Shown: in pieces, positions 33,676 to 43,048 of the stretch
How the letters are laid out: every line of letters starts with the position of its first letter
Numbering within the stretch: position 1 is the first letter of the stretch
Assembly (NCBI RefSeq): GCF_035277725.1
Contig: NZ_DATEJY010000124.1
Span: 27,231-91,230, forward strand
Length of the DNA stretch: 64,000 nucleotides
Direction of reading: 5' to 3'
DNA from: Dyella_B sp035277725
GTDB taxonomy: Bacteria > Pseudomonadota > Gammaproteobacteria > Xanthomonadales > Rhodanobacteraceae
Position numbers and translations under genes: made by a program
The notes under the pieces: generated by a model
Seen by the model: only the letters and a program-made list of their open reading frames with translations
The model's database searches: none
What the model was told of the DNA's origin: nothing

Positions 33676-36437
33676 TGGATCTGAAATTAAGCGTGCTGCT
33701 GAGTGCGATCGATCGGGCCACCGCGCCGCTACGCGCCATCGCCGGCAGTTCGTCCAACACCTCCAAGGCGCTGCGCGAAACACGCCAGCGCCTGAAGGAG
33801 CTGGAAAAGGCGCAAGCGGATCTCAAGGGCTTCCGTGAACTGAAAGCCGGCACGCAACAGCTCGCTACGCAGATGAACGCCGCGCGCACGCGCGCCACGG
33901 AGCTGGGCAAGGCGATTGCCGCCACCACCGCACCGACGCGCGCGCAACGGCGCGAGTTCGACGCAGCCCGGCGCCAAGCCGATGCGCTGGCCAAGCAGTA
34001 CCAGGCGCAGACGCGGCGCTTGCAAACCCTGCGAGCCAATATGGCCGCGGCCGGCATGGATACGCGCAAACTGGCGCAGCACGAACGCCAGTTGCGCGAC
34101 GCCGTGGCCGCGTCCACTCAGCAGATGGAAGCGCAGCAGCGCCAGTTGCAAAAACTCACCCAGCAACAGCAACGCATGGGCGCAGCGCGAGACGCGCTGT
34201 CGCGCGGCCAGGCGCTCGGCTCGCATCTGGCAGTCGGAGGCCTGGCCACGATGGCGACCGGCCAGCACGTACTGGGCGCGCTGAGTCCCGCGATGAATGA
34301 GGCCAAGGCGTTTCAGACGCAGATGGCGCAGTTGCGCGCCATGGGCGTGGGCGATGCCACCGTGGCCGATGCGGTGAAGTTCGCGCGCGGCATGGACATC
34401 ATGGGCACCAGCGCGACGGAAAACCTGAAACTCTTGAAAGAGAGTTACGGGGTGCTGCGGGACATGCACGAATCCGAACAGGTCGCACCGTACCTGGCTC
34501 GCATGAAATTCGGCATCGAAACCGTGATGGCCAACAGTGGTCACGGTGATGGACATGGCGAGCACGCCGAAAGCATGTTCATGGATCTCCTGAAGGTGGC
34601 CGAGCTGCGCGGCGCGGCGAAAGATCCCGCCAAGCTGAAACGCGTGCTCGACTTCGCCACCCAGTCCTACGTCGCCTCCGGCGGTCTGGTGAAGCCCGAA
34701 GACCTGCTCAACATGATCAAGACCGGCGGCATCGCGGCCAAGCAGCTCGATGACACATCGTTCTTCTTTGGCATGTTGCACACCATGCAGGAAATGGGTG
34801 GGTATCGCGCTGGTACCGGGCTGGCGACGGCGTATCAGAACTGGGCCGCAGGACGCTCCACGCAGCAAGCAGCCGAAGAACTGCAGCAGCTCGGCATGCT
34901 CAACAAGGACGCCATCCAGTACGGCAAGACAGGGCACATCAAAAAGATGCTTCCCGATGCACTCAAAGAAGGCGACCTGTATCGCTCCAATCCCTTCGAC
35001 TACCTGATGACGCGCGTGGTGCCCAAGCTCAACCCGGACGGGAAGCTCAGCGACCAACAGGTCATCAGCAAGATCAACAATCTGTTTTCCGGCCGCAAGG
35101 GCGGTGACCTGTTTGCCTCGCTCTACCTGGAGCGCGCGAACATCGCCAAGCAGCTCGCGGCCGCGCCGAAAGCCTACGGCGTCAATGCGCTCTATGACGA
35201 AGCCTCGCAAACCGCTGGCGGCCAGGAAGCCGAACTGCTCGCACGCAAGTCCGATCTCTATCGCGAACTGGGCACGCAGTTGCTGCCGGTCTATGTCGCG
35301 GGCCTGCAAAAACTCACGCAGGCGGTGCGCGGCCTGACGAGCTGGAACCAAAGCCATCCGATGCTCGCCAAGGGCATCGTGATGGTGGCCGGAAGCCTTG
35401 GCGTGCTGATGACGGTGATCGGCGGCGTGATGGTGGGCCTCGGCGGCCTGGTCGGGCAGCTCGCGATGCTGCGCTTCGGGCTGCGCATGGGCGGCCTCAC
35501 CCTGGGCGGTGGCGGCGGGGCTTCCGGCCTGGCCCGCCTGTTCCCGGCGCTGATCAGCGGGGCGCGTATGGCAGCAGTGGCGGTGATGGGGCTCAGCGCG
35601 CCGATGCTGGCCCTTATCGCGCTGATCGCCGCCGCGGCCTTCGTGGTCGCCAAATACTGGGGGCCGATTCGCGCCTGGCTGGAAGGCGTCGGCCAAGGGA
35701 TCACGCAAACGGTCGGGCCAGCCTTCCAACGTTTCGGTGCGGCGCTGCACGATCTTTTCGCACCGTTGGTGCCGGTGCTCGCCGCGGTATGGAACTGGGT
35801 GTCGCAACTGTGGCAACCGTTCCAGGCCACCAGCGAGCAGCTCGATGCTGCGCGGCAGAACGGCGTGGCGTTCGGCACGCTGGTGGGCCAGTCCATCGCG
35901 GCCGTCGTGGATGCCATCACCATGGCGGTGCGTGCGTTCGTGTGGCTGGGTGAAGCGATCGGCACGGCAGCGGGCTGGGCTGTCACGCACTGGGAGCCGG
36001 TGAAGGCGTGGTTTGTCGACATGTGGCAAACCATCGAAAACGCTGCGCGCAACACGCTCGACTGGATCGGCAACAAATTACAGGGTGTGCGCGATCTGAT
36101 CGCCCGCATTCGCAACCTCGGTGGCGATCCCGCCATGGCCGGCGGTCCATCGATCGAGTGGATCATGCCCGGCGACCGCGAACGTGCGCGCCAGGTCGCC
36201 GATGCCATCGGACGCACGCCGATGGCCGGGCGCGATGCCGCCGGTACCGGTCAGAGTGCAATCAACACCGCCGGCCCGATAGGCGCACGTGGCACCGCCG
36301 GCAACACCTACCAGGTGCACATCGATGCCCGTGGCGCCGAACCATCACAAGTCAAGCGCGCGGTGCAAGACGCGCTCAACGATCACGCACGTGCGCAACG
36401 GGCGCGCGCGAATTCCAGCTATTCGGACGAGGGTTAA
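33675..36437 (+). CDS. T: Tail tape measure protein gpT
   Basis: A 920-residue tape measure (P2 815). Residues about 15-180 are coiled coil (RQRLKELEKAQADLKGF), and a hydrophobic Gly/Ala-rich membrane-active region lies at about 560-670. It sets tail length. The longer size than P2 predicts a slightly longer tail if the same residue-to-length ratio holds. Starts by TGATG overlap with E'. Confidence 0.94.
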   Translation: MDLKLSVLLSAIDRATAPLRAIAGSSSNTSKALRETRQRLKELEKAQADLKGFRELKAGTQQLATQMNAARTRATELGKAIAATTAPTRAQRREFDAARRQADALAKQYQAQTRRLQTLRANMAAAGMDTRKLAQHERQLRDAVAASTQQMEAQQRQLQKLTQQQQRMGAARDALSRGQALGSHLAVGGLATMATGQHVLGALSPAMNEAKAFQTQMAQLRAMGVGDATVADAVKFARGMDIMGTSATENLKLLKESYGVLRDMHESEQVAPYLARMKFGIETVMANSGHGDGHGEHAESMFMDLLKVAELRGAAKDPAKLKRVLDFATQSYVASGGLVKPEDLLNMIKTGGIAAKQLDDTSFFFGMLHTMQEMGGYRAGTGLATAYQNWAAGRSTQQAAEELQQLGMLNKDAIQYGKTGHIKKMLPDALKEGDLYRSNPFDYLMTRVVPKLNPDGKLSDQQVISKINNLFSGRKGGDLFASLYLERANIAKQLAAAPKAYGVNALYDEASQTAGGQEAELLARKSDLYRELGTQLLPVYVAGLQKLTQAVRGLTSWNQSHPMLAKGIVMVAGSLGVLMTVIGGVMVGLGGLVGQLAMLRFGLRMGGLTLGGGGGASGLARLFPALISGARMAAVAVMGLSAPMLALIALIAAAAFVVAKYWGPIRAWLEGVGQGITQTVGPAFQRFGAALHDLFAPLVPVLAAVWNWVSQLWQPFQATSEQLDAARQNGVAFGTLVGQSIAAVVDAITMAVRAFVWLGEAIGTAAGWAVTHWEPVKAWFVDMWQTIENAARNTLDWIGNKLQGVRDLIARIRNLGGDPAMAGGPSIEWIMPGDRERARQVADAIGRTPMAGRDAAGTGQSAINTAGPIGARGTAGNTYQVHIDARGAEPSQVKRAVQDALNDHARAQRARANSSYSDEG

Positions 36438-36439
36438 AC

Positions 36440-36868
36440 ATGGCCGGTTACACCTTGATGGCCTTCGGGCCGTTTGCCTTCGGCATGCAAACGGCTGCCT
36501 ATGACGAGCTGCGCCGGCAGATGCAGTTCAAGCATGGCGCGGCGGTGCGCGTGGGCGAGCGCGACAGCTATCAGTACCTCGGCGCGGGCGAAGAAATCGT
36601 CACGCTGAGCGGCACCGTAGCGCCCGGCGTGACGGGCACACTGGCGTCCATCACGCAACTGGAAGCCATGGGCGCCGGTGGCCAGGCGTACGTGCTGGTC
36701 GATGGCGCAGGCTATGTGTACGGTGTGTACTTCATCGACCGCATGGAAACCACGCAGCGCTATCTGTTGGACGATGGCACACCAAGGCGGGTGGATTTTT
36801 CCGTCACGCTATATCGCTCGGACAACCTACCGGCCGACGAGCCGGTCAACACCACGGCGGTACGCTGA
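36440..36868 (+). CDS. U: Tail protein gpU
   Basis: A 142-residue protein from ATG 36440 (MAGYTLMAFGPFAFGM), the usual gpU start (P2 159). It contains HGAAVRVGERDSYQYLGAGEE and a C-terminal DDGTPRRVDFSVTLYRSD. It overlaps D by one base (TGATG-type). An in-frame extension upstream to 36008 lies inside T and is rejected. Confidence 0.94.
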   Translation: MAGYTLMAFGPFAFGMQTAAYDELRRQMQFKHGAAVRVGERDSYQYLGAGEEIVTLSGTVAPGVTGTLASITQLEAMGAGGQAYVLVDGAGYVYGVYFIDRMETTQRYLLDDGTPRRVDFSVTLYRSDNLPADEPVNTTAVR

Positions 36869-37920
36869 TGGCGAACGACACGCGCTCGGGCATGGTGCGC
36901 CCGGTTTTCAAAGTGCTGGTGGGTGGCACCGATGTCACGCGACGTCTTGAATCGCATCTCACCAGCATGACGCTGGTGACGTGTCGGGAAGATCACGCCG
37001 ACCAGCTCGAACTGGAATTCGAGGACACCGCAGGGCGTATTGCCATGCCACGTAAAGGCGTAAGCATTGAAGTCGCACTGGGGTTCGACACCGCTGGCAC
37101 GTGCTTGCAGGGTTCCTATGTCGTCGATGAAGTGGAGCACCGCGGTGCGCCGGACACCATCACAGTGCGCGCGCGCAGCGCGCGCGTCTCCGGCCCGCTC
37201 GCCGTGCGCAAGGAACGCAGTTGGAGCGACACCACCGTGGGCCACCTCGTCAGTGTGATCGCGGGCGAGCATGGACTGACGCCCCGCGTGGCCGATGCGC
37301 TGGCCAGCCAGCCGATATCGCAACTCGATCAAACCGAAAGCGACATGGCGCTCTTGAAGCGCCTGGGCAAGCACTGGGATGCGGTCGCCACGGTCAAGCA
37401 TGGTTGCCTTCTTTTTGTGCCGATTGGCGAAGCCAAGACGGTCAGCGGCACGGTGCTGCCCAATGTGACCTTGCAGCGTTCGAGCGGCGATCGCCATCAC
37501 TTCCAGGAAATCGACCGGGGCGCTTATACCGGTGTACGGGCGCGCTGGTATGACATCAATGGTGCTCGCGGCCACTTGGCGCTTGCCGGCAAGAACGGAC
37601 ACGTGAAGATCCTGCGTGGCGATTACCCCACTGAAGCGGACGCCAAACGCGCCGCCGAAGCCGAACTGGCGCGGGTGAAACGTGGCGCGGCCACGTTCAC
37701 ACTGGATCTGGCTATCGGTCACCCGGACGTTTTCCCCGAGACGCCAGTCAAACTCATCGGATGGCCGGATGCAATCACCGCCTACGAGTGGATCGTAAGT
37801 AAGGCCACACACAAGCTCGCTGGGACTGGCGGCTATCTGACCTCTCTAGAACTGGAAAATAAAGCCGCAGCGAACGAACATGCCGCTATTGAAGATGGCG
37901 ACAGTGGTGAAATGGATTAG
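36868..37920 (+). CDS. D: Phage late control / tail protein gpD
   Basis: A 350-residue gpD, homologous to 196-1215 of element 1, with RSARVSGPLAVRKERSWSDTT and DMALLKRLGKHWDAVATVKHG. It is the last structural gene; a 254-bp gap without a recognisable gene separates it from the cargo block. Confidence 0.95.
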   Translation: MANDTRSGMVRPVFKVLVGGTDVTRRLESHLTSMTLVTCREDHADQLELEFEDTAGRIAMPRKGVSIEVALGFDTAGTCLQGSYVVDEVEHRGAPDTITVRARSARVSGPLAVRKERSWSDTTVGHLVSVIAGEHGLTPRVADALASQPISQLDQTESDMALLKRLGKHWDAVATVKHGCLLFVPIGEAKTVSGTVLPNVTLQRSSGDRHHFQEIDRGAYTGVRARWYDINGARGHLALAGKNGHVKILRGDYPTEADAKRAAEAELARVKRGAATFTLDLAIGHPDVFPETPVKLIGWPDAITAYEWIVSKATHKLAGTGGYLTSLELENKAAANEHAAIEDGDSGEMD

Positions 37921-38174
37921 CCCTTGGGTGCGAGAGCCATTACCAGCATCTTGTCAGGCGCATCCACCTATCCTTCTTGCGACGCTGCGACAATTTGACC
38001 TATTTACTCGGAACCAAGGCACTTTTTGCGCCGCAAGTTCTTGTGTAGGGTTGTCCCGCTGGCGACCCAGCTCATGGGTAGGAGCCAGCAAGACGGGGAT
38101 CGCCTCGTGGGATAAATTGGAACGCTCGATGCGGCATCCCTGTACCTATGGACCTAGACACAGAGGATTTGTCT

Positions 38175-38720
38175 ATGAACGCAAAGCGGATTGTGTTTGG
38201 TGCTTTGGTAGTAATCACTGCAGCGGCAATGACTGGTTGCGGCTGGAGCGTCAACGTCAAGAAGACCATGGGAAAACCGGTGGAAATTGATGCCGGCGTT
38301 AGTGGTCAATTCCCTGCAGCCATTAGGGCAATGACGATGCGTGGCGCCGCAGTAACTGCTGATACGCTTTACATCGACACCTCAGGAACAGACTTCGCCC
38401 TGAGCACATCGGGCAACGTTGCCATTACGCTGACGGATTCCAGCGGAAATGTAATTGCATCTTCAACCTTCCCCTGGATTAAGAGCGGTACTCGCCTCAT
38501 ATTCTCCGATCCAACCTCTGTCCAAAACTGGATCAACCAATATCCTTCGGCTGCCAATGCGTCGTCGCAGTTGGTTGTTGGAAGCACTCCAGTGGATGGT
38601 CAAGATCACGTGATATCGTCAGCTATTGTGTATCAGGGATCAACGCAAGCGTCTCAAGTTGCAACGGTCCCAGCTGAGTGTTACGGCAAATACAATAAAG
38701 TTATGCCCTGCGCTCAGTAG
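38175..38720 (+). CDS. Predicted lipoprotein of the cargo block
   Basis: A 181-residue protein from ATG 38175 (AGAGGA upstream). It has a lipoprotein signal peptide ending in the lipobox MTGC, then a beta-rich, Ser/Thr-rich domain. It is likely anchored in the outer membrane. No known family was recognised. It is probably a lysogenic-conversion gene expressed with the next one. Confidence 0.75.
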   Translation: MNAKRIVFGALVVITAAAMTGCGWSVNVKKTMGKPVEIDAGVSGQFPAAIRAMTMRGAAVTADTLYIDTSGTDFALSTSGNVAITLTDSSGNVIASSTFPWIKSGTRLIFSDPTSVQNWINQYPSAANASSQLVVGSTPVDGQDHVISSAIVYQGSTQASQVATVPAECYGKYNKVMPCAQ

Positions 38721-38781
38721 TTTCGTACTGTGGGCTGCGACAAAGCTTGCTCGCAGCCCACTCTCAACGGGGAATGCGTTC

Positions 38782-39573
38782 ATGATTCGATGGCTGGCTG
38801 TTCTTCTCGCGGCCCTCATCGTATCCGCTTGCACAGTCAACCTTAGAAGCCCGAAGGTGGCGTTTTCGAAAGTCGAGAGGGCCGAACGCCATCACGAGGA
38901 GGTCTCGACGGCTCATAACACGTCCGTGTTCCGATGGCCTGGTTTTACGTTATCAGTAGCGGGCACGTACCTGCCTGGTCGAAGGATCAACTTACCGCCC
39001 AGTGATCCTGAATTCCTGTTCGAGCGGAGCGGAAATAGCAACTACAAGTTGAATATCGGTGCGAATAGCGAATGCCGAGCATCACCCGTGGCCACCCGGT
39101 TATTGTCAGTGGCTCTGGCCAAGCTATGGGACTACAGCGGGGGCTTTCCATCGAAGGGCCAAGTCGACGTACACATCATTGGCGACGACGTTCGTGTGGC
39201 CCGGTACAACGTGTCGTTACTCGCGGGTCGCAAATATCACTTGAAGTATTGGACCCCCTGTGTGAGTAACGATGCAGATGCGGCACTTTTCTTTGCCGCT
39301 ACGATCGCGCTTCATGAATCTACACATGCATCGCTGGATATGGTTGACGGCGAGTCACGAGATGCATTTGAACGCGAGCGAATTGCAGTAGGTGCGGAGG
39401 CCTGTCTGTACTTAGCAGTTAGAAGCTTGGATGAATCATTCACGCAACAACACAAGGAACTTCTCAACCGCTTCAATGCGCTGCAGGAATCGCAGATCGG
39501 AACGACACACGTCGAGCTTCCGTCCCTTTGCAAGGCCTGGAAGTCCGCCATTAACTCGGCGAGAACAGGGTGA
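38782..39573 (+). CDS. Predicted lipoprotein with HExxH metallopeptidase-like motif
   Basis: A 263-residue protein from ATG 38782. The signal peptide ends in lipobox VSAC. In the C-terminal half ATIALHESTHASLD contains HExxH in a helical, hydrophobic setting like zincins; E in GAEACLY about 30 residues later could be a third ligand. It may be a secreted zinc peptidase anchored to the envelope. HExxH alone can occur by chance, so the activity is unproven. Confidence 0.65.
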   Translation: MIRWLAVLLAALIVSACTVNLRSPKVAFSKVERAERHHEEVSTAHNTSVFRWPGFTLSVAGTYLPGRRINLPPSDPEFLFERSGNSNYKLNIGANSECRASPVATRLLSVALAKLWDYSGGFPSKGQVDVHIIGDDVRVARYNVSLLAGRKYHLKYWTPCVSNDADAALFFAATIALHESTHASLDMVDGESRDAFERERIAVGAEACLYLAVRSLDESFTQQHKELLNRFNALQESQIGTTHVELPSLCKAWKSAINSARTG

Positions 39574-39829
39574 CATGTACCTGTTTCTGAAAATCAGCGC
39601 ATCTAATGACTGATCATGCGTCCGCTGGAGCGAGACTTCTTCCTAGGGGCCACCTCGAACGGGTGAGTTGCGGCCTACGTGTGCGGCGCGTGAAGATCGG
39701 TAAATCACGTTCCCATACGTCGAAAAACCCGCAAGCCCAGACTGCAAGCCCATTACGGCCTATACGTTCCCCCTGGTAAATTCGACTTATCCGGTAGGTG
39801 GTCTACCGGCTTTCAAAGAGGGAAAGTCC

Positions 39830-40291
39830 ATGTCGCGCGGTCAAGGAATTCGCAAAGCATTACTCGCCGGCTGTGCTGCTTTCGGCTTGATGTCCACCGC
39901 TTTTGCGCAGACTTCAACGCCTACCACAGGCTTGGGCCAAGCCTGGCCGAATGCTGCGGACGTTAGCAGCAACGCTCACTGGCACGTCTACGTGTTTTAT
40001 CTCAACGGCGTAAAATACGTGCAGGTTAACGACCTCAATGGCACGGTGCATGCCGCCGTTGGAACCGCTGGCGGCACGACGATTGTCCTTCCCGTCGGGG
40101 TGGACGCACAAAACGTGACAACGTCCGCGGCGTCAACGCCGTCATCATCCACGGTTACCGTTTATAGCGACAGCTCCACCACGGTAACGGCCACCCCACA
40201 AAACAATGGCACGACACTCTTTAGCGCGACGCCTGCAACGCAAGAGGTCTGCCAGGGTGGCTACAGCTGCGGCGGTGGGCGTGGCGGTTGA
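39830..40291 (+). CDS. Secreted hypothetical protein
   Basis: A 153-residue protein with a clear signal peptide cleaved after AFA (about residue 26) and RBS GAGGG. The mature part has an aromatic beta segment (HWHVYVFYLNGVKYVQVND), a Ser/Thr-rich stretch and a Gly/Cys C-terminus (CQGGYSCGGGRGG). The function is unknown. It is transcribed alone, convergent with the kinase gene. Confidence 0.7.
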   Translation: MSRGQGIRKALLAGCAAFGLMSTAFAQTSTPTTGLGQAWPNAADVSSNAHWHVYVFYLNGVKYVQVNDLNGTVHAAVGTAGGTTIVLPVGVDAQNVTTSAASTPSSSTVTVYSDSSTTVTATPQNNGTTLFSATPATQEVCQGGYSCGGGRGG

Positions 40292-40332
40292 GTGCGGGCC
40301 ATGAAGGGCTTGATCGGGGTGCGGCGATAATC

Positions 40333-41991
40333 TCAATGCACCCACAATCGAGCGGCACGTGACTGCTGCGCGTGACCAAGTACGGACATATGCGGCAGAT
40401 CGTGCATCAACATCGTGATGACGAACGCGCCGTCCGCTTCCTTGACGTGCATGGTGCCGCTGTACAGGGCCACATGATCCTTCATACCCTCGACGCCCAG
40501 CCCCATCGCGCCAAGGAGCGAGGCAATGCTTGTGCGGCCGTTACCCGCCATGGGCGCCCTGAAAGTGAGCGGATCGCCACTTCCTGTAATACGCAGCATT
40601 ACCCAGCGATGTCCGTTGACGCGCTGCCCGCCGCGTAGCACCAACCGGATCTGCTGACACCGACGCTTTGCGCTGATGCTGGTCACGCCTTCAACGGCGA
40701 GCCGATAGACGGACTGATGAACAGCGACAGCAAGCTGGGACAGACCGCGCCCTTGGATATCGCAGGTATAAACAACTCCCATTTCATCCAAGGCACGGCC
40801 GATCGTTTCCCGCAGCGCCGCAGGGAGACCGCGATCCCGCCAAGCACTTGGGTGCAGGTTTTCTGCCATCCGGTAAAGATGGTTCTGCGTCATGGCGGCT
40901 TGGCGCAAAAGCGTTTGCCGATCCGCGTCGGGCAGGAACATTTTCACGCGGTCCACGATGCGCCCTTGCACTACCGACATCGAGCCACCCACCACCTCAA
41001 GCGATTGCGACGTGCTGCGCAAGCGAAGGTCCGCCTGGTGCACACATTGCTGTGCCACGCGTAGTGTCTTGCTCACCGCCTCCCGCTCGCGCTCCGCCAC
41101 GTGTAGTTGCGATGCGATTCGTGCCCCCATGATAAAGAGGCACGTCACAGCAAAGGCAAGGAATGCCTGCGCTTGAATGACGGCGACGTCAGGCACAGGC
41201 CGCGTAAGCACACACACGCATGCGACCGCAATCGGTCCACACGCCGCCACACCTCGCCACCCGTATTTGACGGCCAGCCAAGCGATGGGGAGAAAGAGGG
41301 ACATCTCCAACATCGAATCGAGGGGCGCAGGGACATACGCGCTAATGATCGAGATGATGGCTAGCAACGGCAGCGCGATAAAAATCGCGTCCGAAGTAAG
41401 CGGCGATCTGATCGCATTCACCGCCGCGCGTTTCCATGAGGAACCGTTGTAACCAATTTTCAGCAACAAGGGCCACGTTGTGACGGTCAATATGGCCACA
41501 TAGTTACCGACTAATAGTCCAGCGATCATCACGGGACTAATCTGATCCACCGTTCGTTGCGGCTCGGCTTCGAGATACAGGCCCACGTATGTCACACCGG
41601 TCCAAACAAGCGATACGGTCAACACGCACGTGAGAAGTACCTTCATATCGATGGTACGTGGTGCGGGAAAGAGGCCGAAGTAACGCCTGCTCAGCCAAAC
41701 CAACGGCATCGCGGTCACAAGAGGGGGAAAGGACCATATGGCGATGGTCGCGTTGCCGAACTGATTGAGACACGGCAGCAAGGAATAAAGCAGCGGAACT
41801 GCCTCGCCCACTGCAAGCGCAAACCAATAACGGTAGGGAACAAGCAGAAGGCAGGCCAAGCGCAAGCCGGATGTCAGCGCCCAATGCCCATCAGAAAGGG
41901 GACGAACCGCCAGGTAGGCCAACGCGTACCCTACCGTCACAACCACCTGCATTAACCATGCGCGCCCACGTAACCGTACTCCCTTCTCCAT
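40333..41991 (-). CDS. MASE1-type membrane sensor with degenerate histidine kinase domain
   Basis: A 552-residue protein. Residues 1-290 hold eight or more membrane segments of the MASE1 sensor type. The cytoplasmic part resembles NarX/HisKA_3 kinases (ENLHPSAWRDRGLPAALRE; GLGVEGMKDHVALYSG as a G2-like box). The expected phospho-acceptor segment (normally RELHD) reads VQGRIVDRV with no His. The N-box Asn (ExxxN) is replaced (VEGVTSIS), and the DxGxG box is not recognisable. So it is probably catalytically inactive. No response regulator is adjacent. Confidence 0.7.
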   Translation of the reverse strand: MEKGVRLRGRAWLMQVVVTVGYALAYLAVRPLSDGHWALTSGLRLACLLLVPYRYWFALAVGEAVPLLYSLLPCLNQFGNATIAIWSFPPLVTAMPLVWLSRRYFGLFPAPRTIDMKVLLTCVLTVSLVWTGVTYVGLYLEAEPQRTVDQISPVMIAGLLVGNYVAILTVTTWPLLLKIGYNGSSWKRAAVNAIRSPLTSDAIFIALPLLAIISIISAYVPAPLDSMLEMSLFLPIAWLAVKYGWRGVAACGPIAVACVCVLTRPVPDVAVIQAQAFLAFAVTCLFIMGARIASQLHVAEREREAVSKTLRVAQQCVHQADLRLRSTSQSLEVVGGSMSVVQGRIVDRVKMFLPDADRQTLLRQAAMTQNHLYRMAENLHPSAWRDRGLPAALRETIGRALDEMGVVYTCDIQGRGLSQLAVAVHQSVYRLAVEGVTSISAKRRCQQIRLVLRGGQRVNGHRWVMLRITGSGDPLTFRAPMAGNGRTSIASLLGAMGLGVEGMKDHVALYSGTMHVKEADGAFVITMLMHDLPHMSVLGHAQQSRAARLWVH

Positions 41992-42421
41992 GCTCCTTGC
42001 CCCTTACCGAGATGTGGTGCTGCTTATCGCTTCCCCGTTAGGCCAATCTGATGCGGCCTATGTCCATAATCTTTGAATGCGAAACGTGAAAAACTTGTGT
42101 AACGCCCCAAGCACAGGATGGCGTTGACGAAGGCCGACTAAAGCCAAGAGGCATTCCCGGAAAGCTTTGGCATGTAGCGTCCGGACTGCCCCGGTGGCCT
42201 TAATTGATAGCGACTATCCGTTGCGAACAGGGGTATTTTAAATCGGTCCAGCCATCCGTGAACAACGTCTCAGCCACGGCAGATGGCAAATGACCACGGC
42301 ATACCGTAATTTTACACGGGCTGCAGGGAGGGAACACGGTTATGCCGGCTTCGTAGCCAATAGCTTCGCAATCCGCCGTGCTCTTCGCGGTCACTTACGC
42401 CCATGGAACAAGGAATGAGGT
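41992..42421. other. Intergenic region between the kinase and AHH genes
   Basis: 430 bp between divergent genes. A 64-codon reverse frame (42200-42394) with a CxxC is present but lacks a good RBS, and I do not consider it supported. The region presumably holds the two divergent promoters; no clear -35/-10 pair or terminator stands out. Confidence 0.3.
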
Positions 42422-43048
42422 ATGGCAAAGCAAGCATCAGGAACTAAAGTCGATCCGTTTAAAAAGTTTGGTTCTCACGCGGAAGACATGCGGATTGCGC
42501 TGAATCAGATTGATCCGTCCCTTGCCTATAAGGTTGGGAACATGCAGTGGTTGAACGAAATGAAAGAGGGAATCCGATACGGAAACGGGGAAACCATTTC
42601 ACCTCTCACCGAAAAGATGTTCCTTGTGGCTGCCATGGCGGAACTGGTAACCACCACTGAACCATCCGCGCGTCTCGCCACAAACATGTCTGCCGCTCGC
42701 GACCCAAAGCCCGATGGCGAAACCGAGGCGCATCACATCGTGGCGTTCAAAGCCAAAGCTGCTCGCTTATCCCGGCTGATACTTTTTGGCTGGAAAATCG
42801 CTATCAACGATAGAGACAATGGCGTTCACCTTCCCGCGTTTAAGCGCTCGGTAGTCGCCTCGCTTCCCGACGCACGCAAGCATCGACCTATTCATACGTC
42901 GGTGTATCACATGGCAGTCTTCCAAAGACTTCAGGCCCAAGTAAAAACGAAGGGCCTAGACACCCAAGCCGGCCGCGAGGCACTACGCGTGATCAAGGAA
43001 AAGATTTTAAACGGCACTTTTCCGTATTTGCGGGAGCATCTGCGATGA
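42422..43048 (+). CDS. AHH-family nuclease toxin
   Basis: A 208-residue protein. The C-terminal half carries the AHH nuclease signature: EAHHIVAFKA, a helix, then INDRDNGVHLPAFKRS and HTSVYHMAVF. AHH is a branch of the HNH/endonuclease VII superfamily found as toxin tips. Here it has only about 95 residues in front and no signal peptide or delivery domain. It has a strong RBS (AAGGAATGAGG) and is coupled by ATGA overlap to an immunity-like gene. Confidence 0.8.
   Translation: MAKQASGTKVDPFKKFGSHAEDMRIALNQIDPSLAYKVGNMQWLNEMKEGIRYGNGETISPLTEKMFLVAAMAELVTTTEPSARLATNMSAARDPKPDGETEAHHIVAFKAKAARLSRLILFGWKIAINDRDNGVHLPAFKRSVVASLPDARKHRPIHTSVYHMAVFQRLQAQVKTKGLDTQAGREALRVIKEKILNGTFPYLREHLR

Noticed and set aside
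33729..36029. Long reverse frame (766 codons)
   Set aside because: Antisense shadow of the tape measure gene in high-GC DNA.
42200..42394. 64-codon reverse frame with CxxC
   Set aside because: GTG start without RBS in a regulatory gap; low support.
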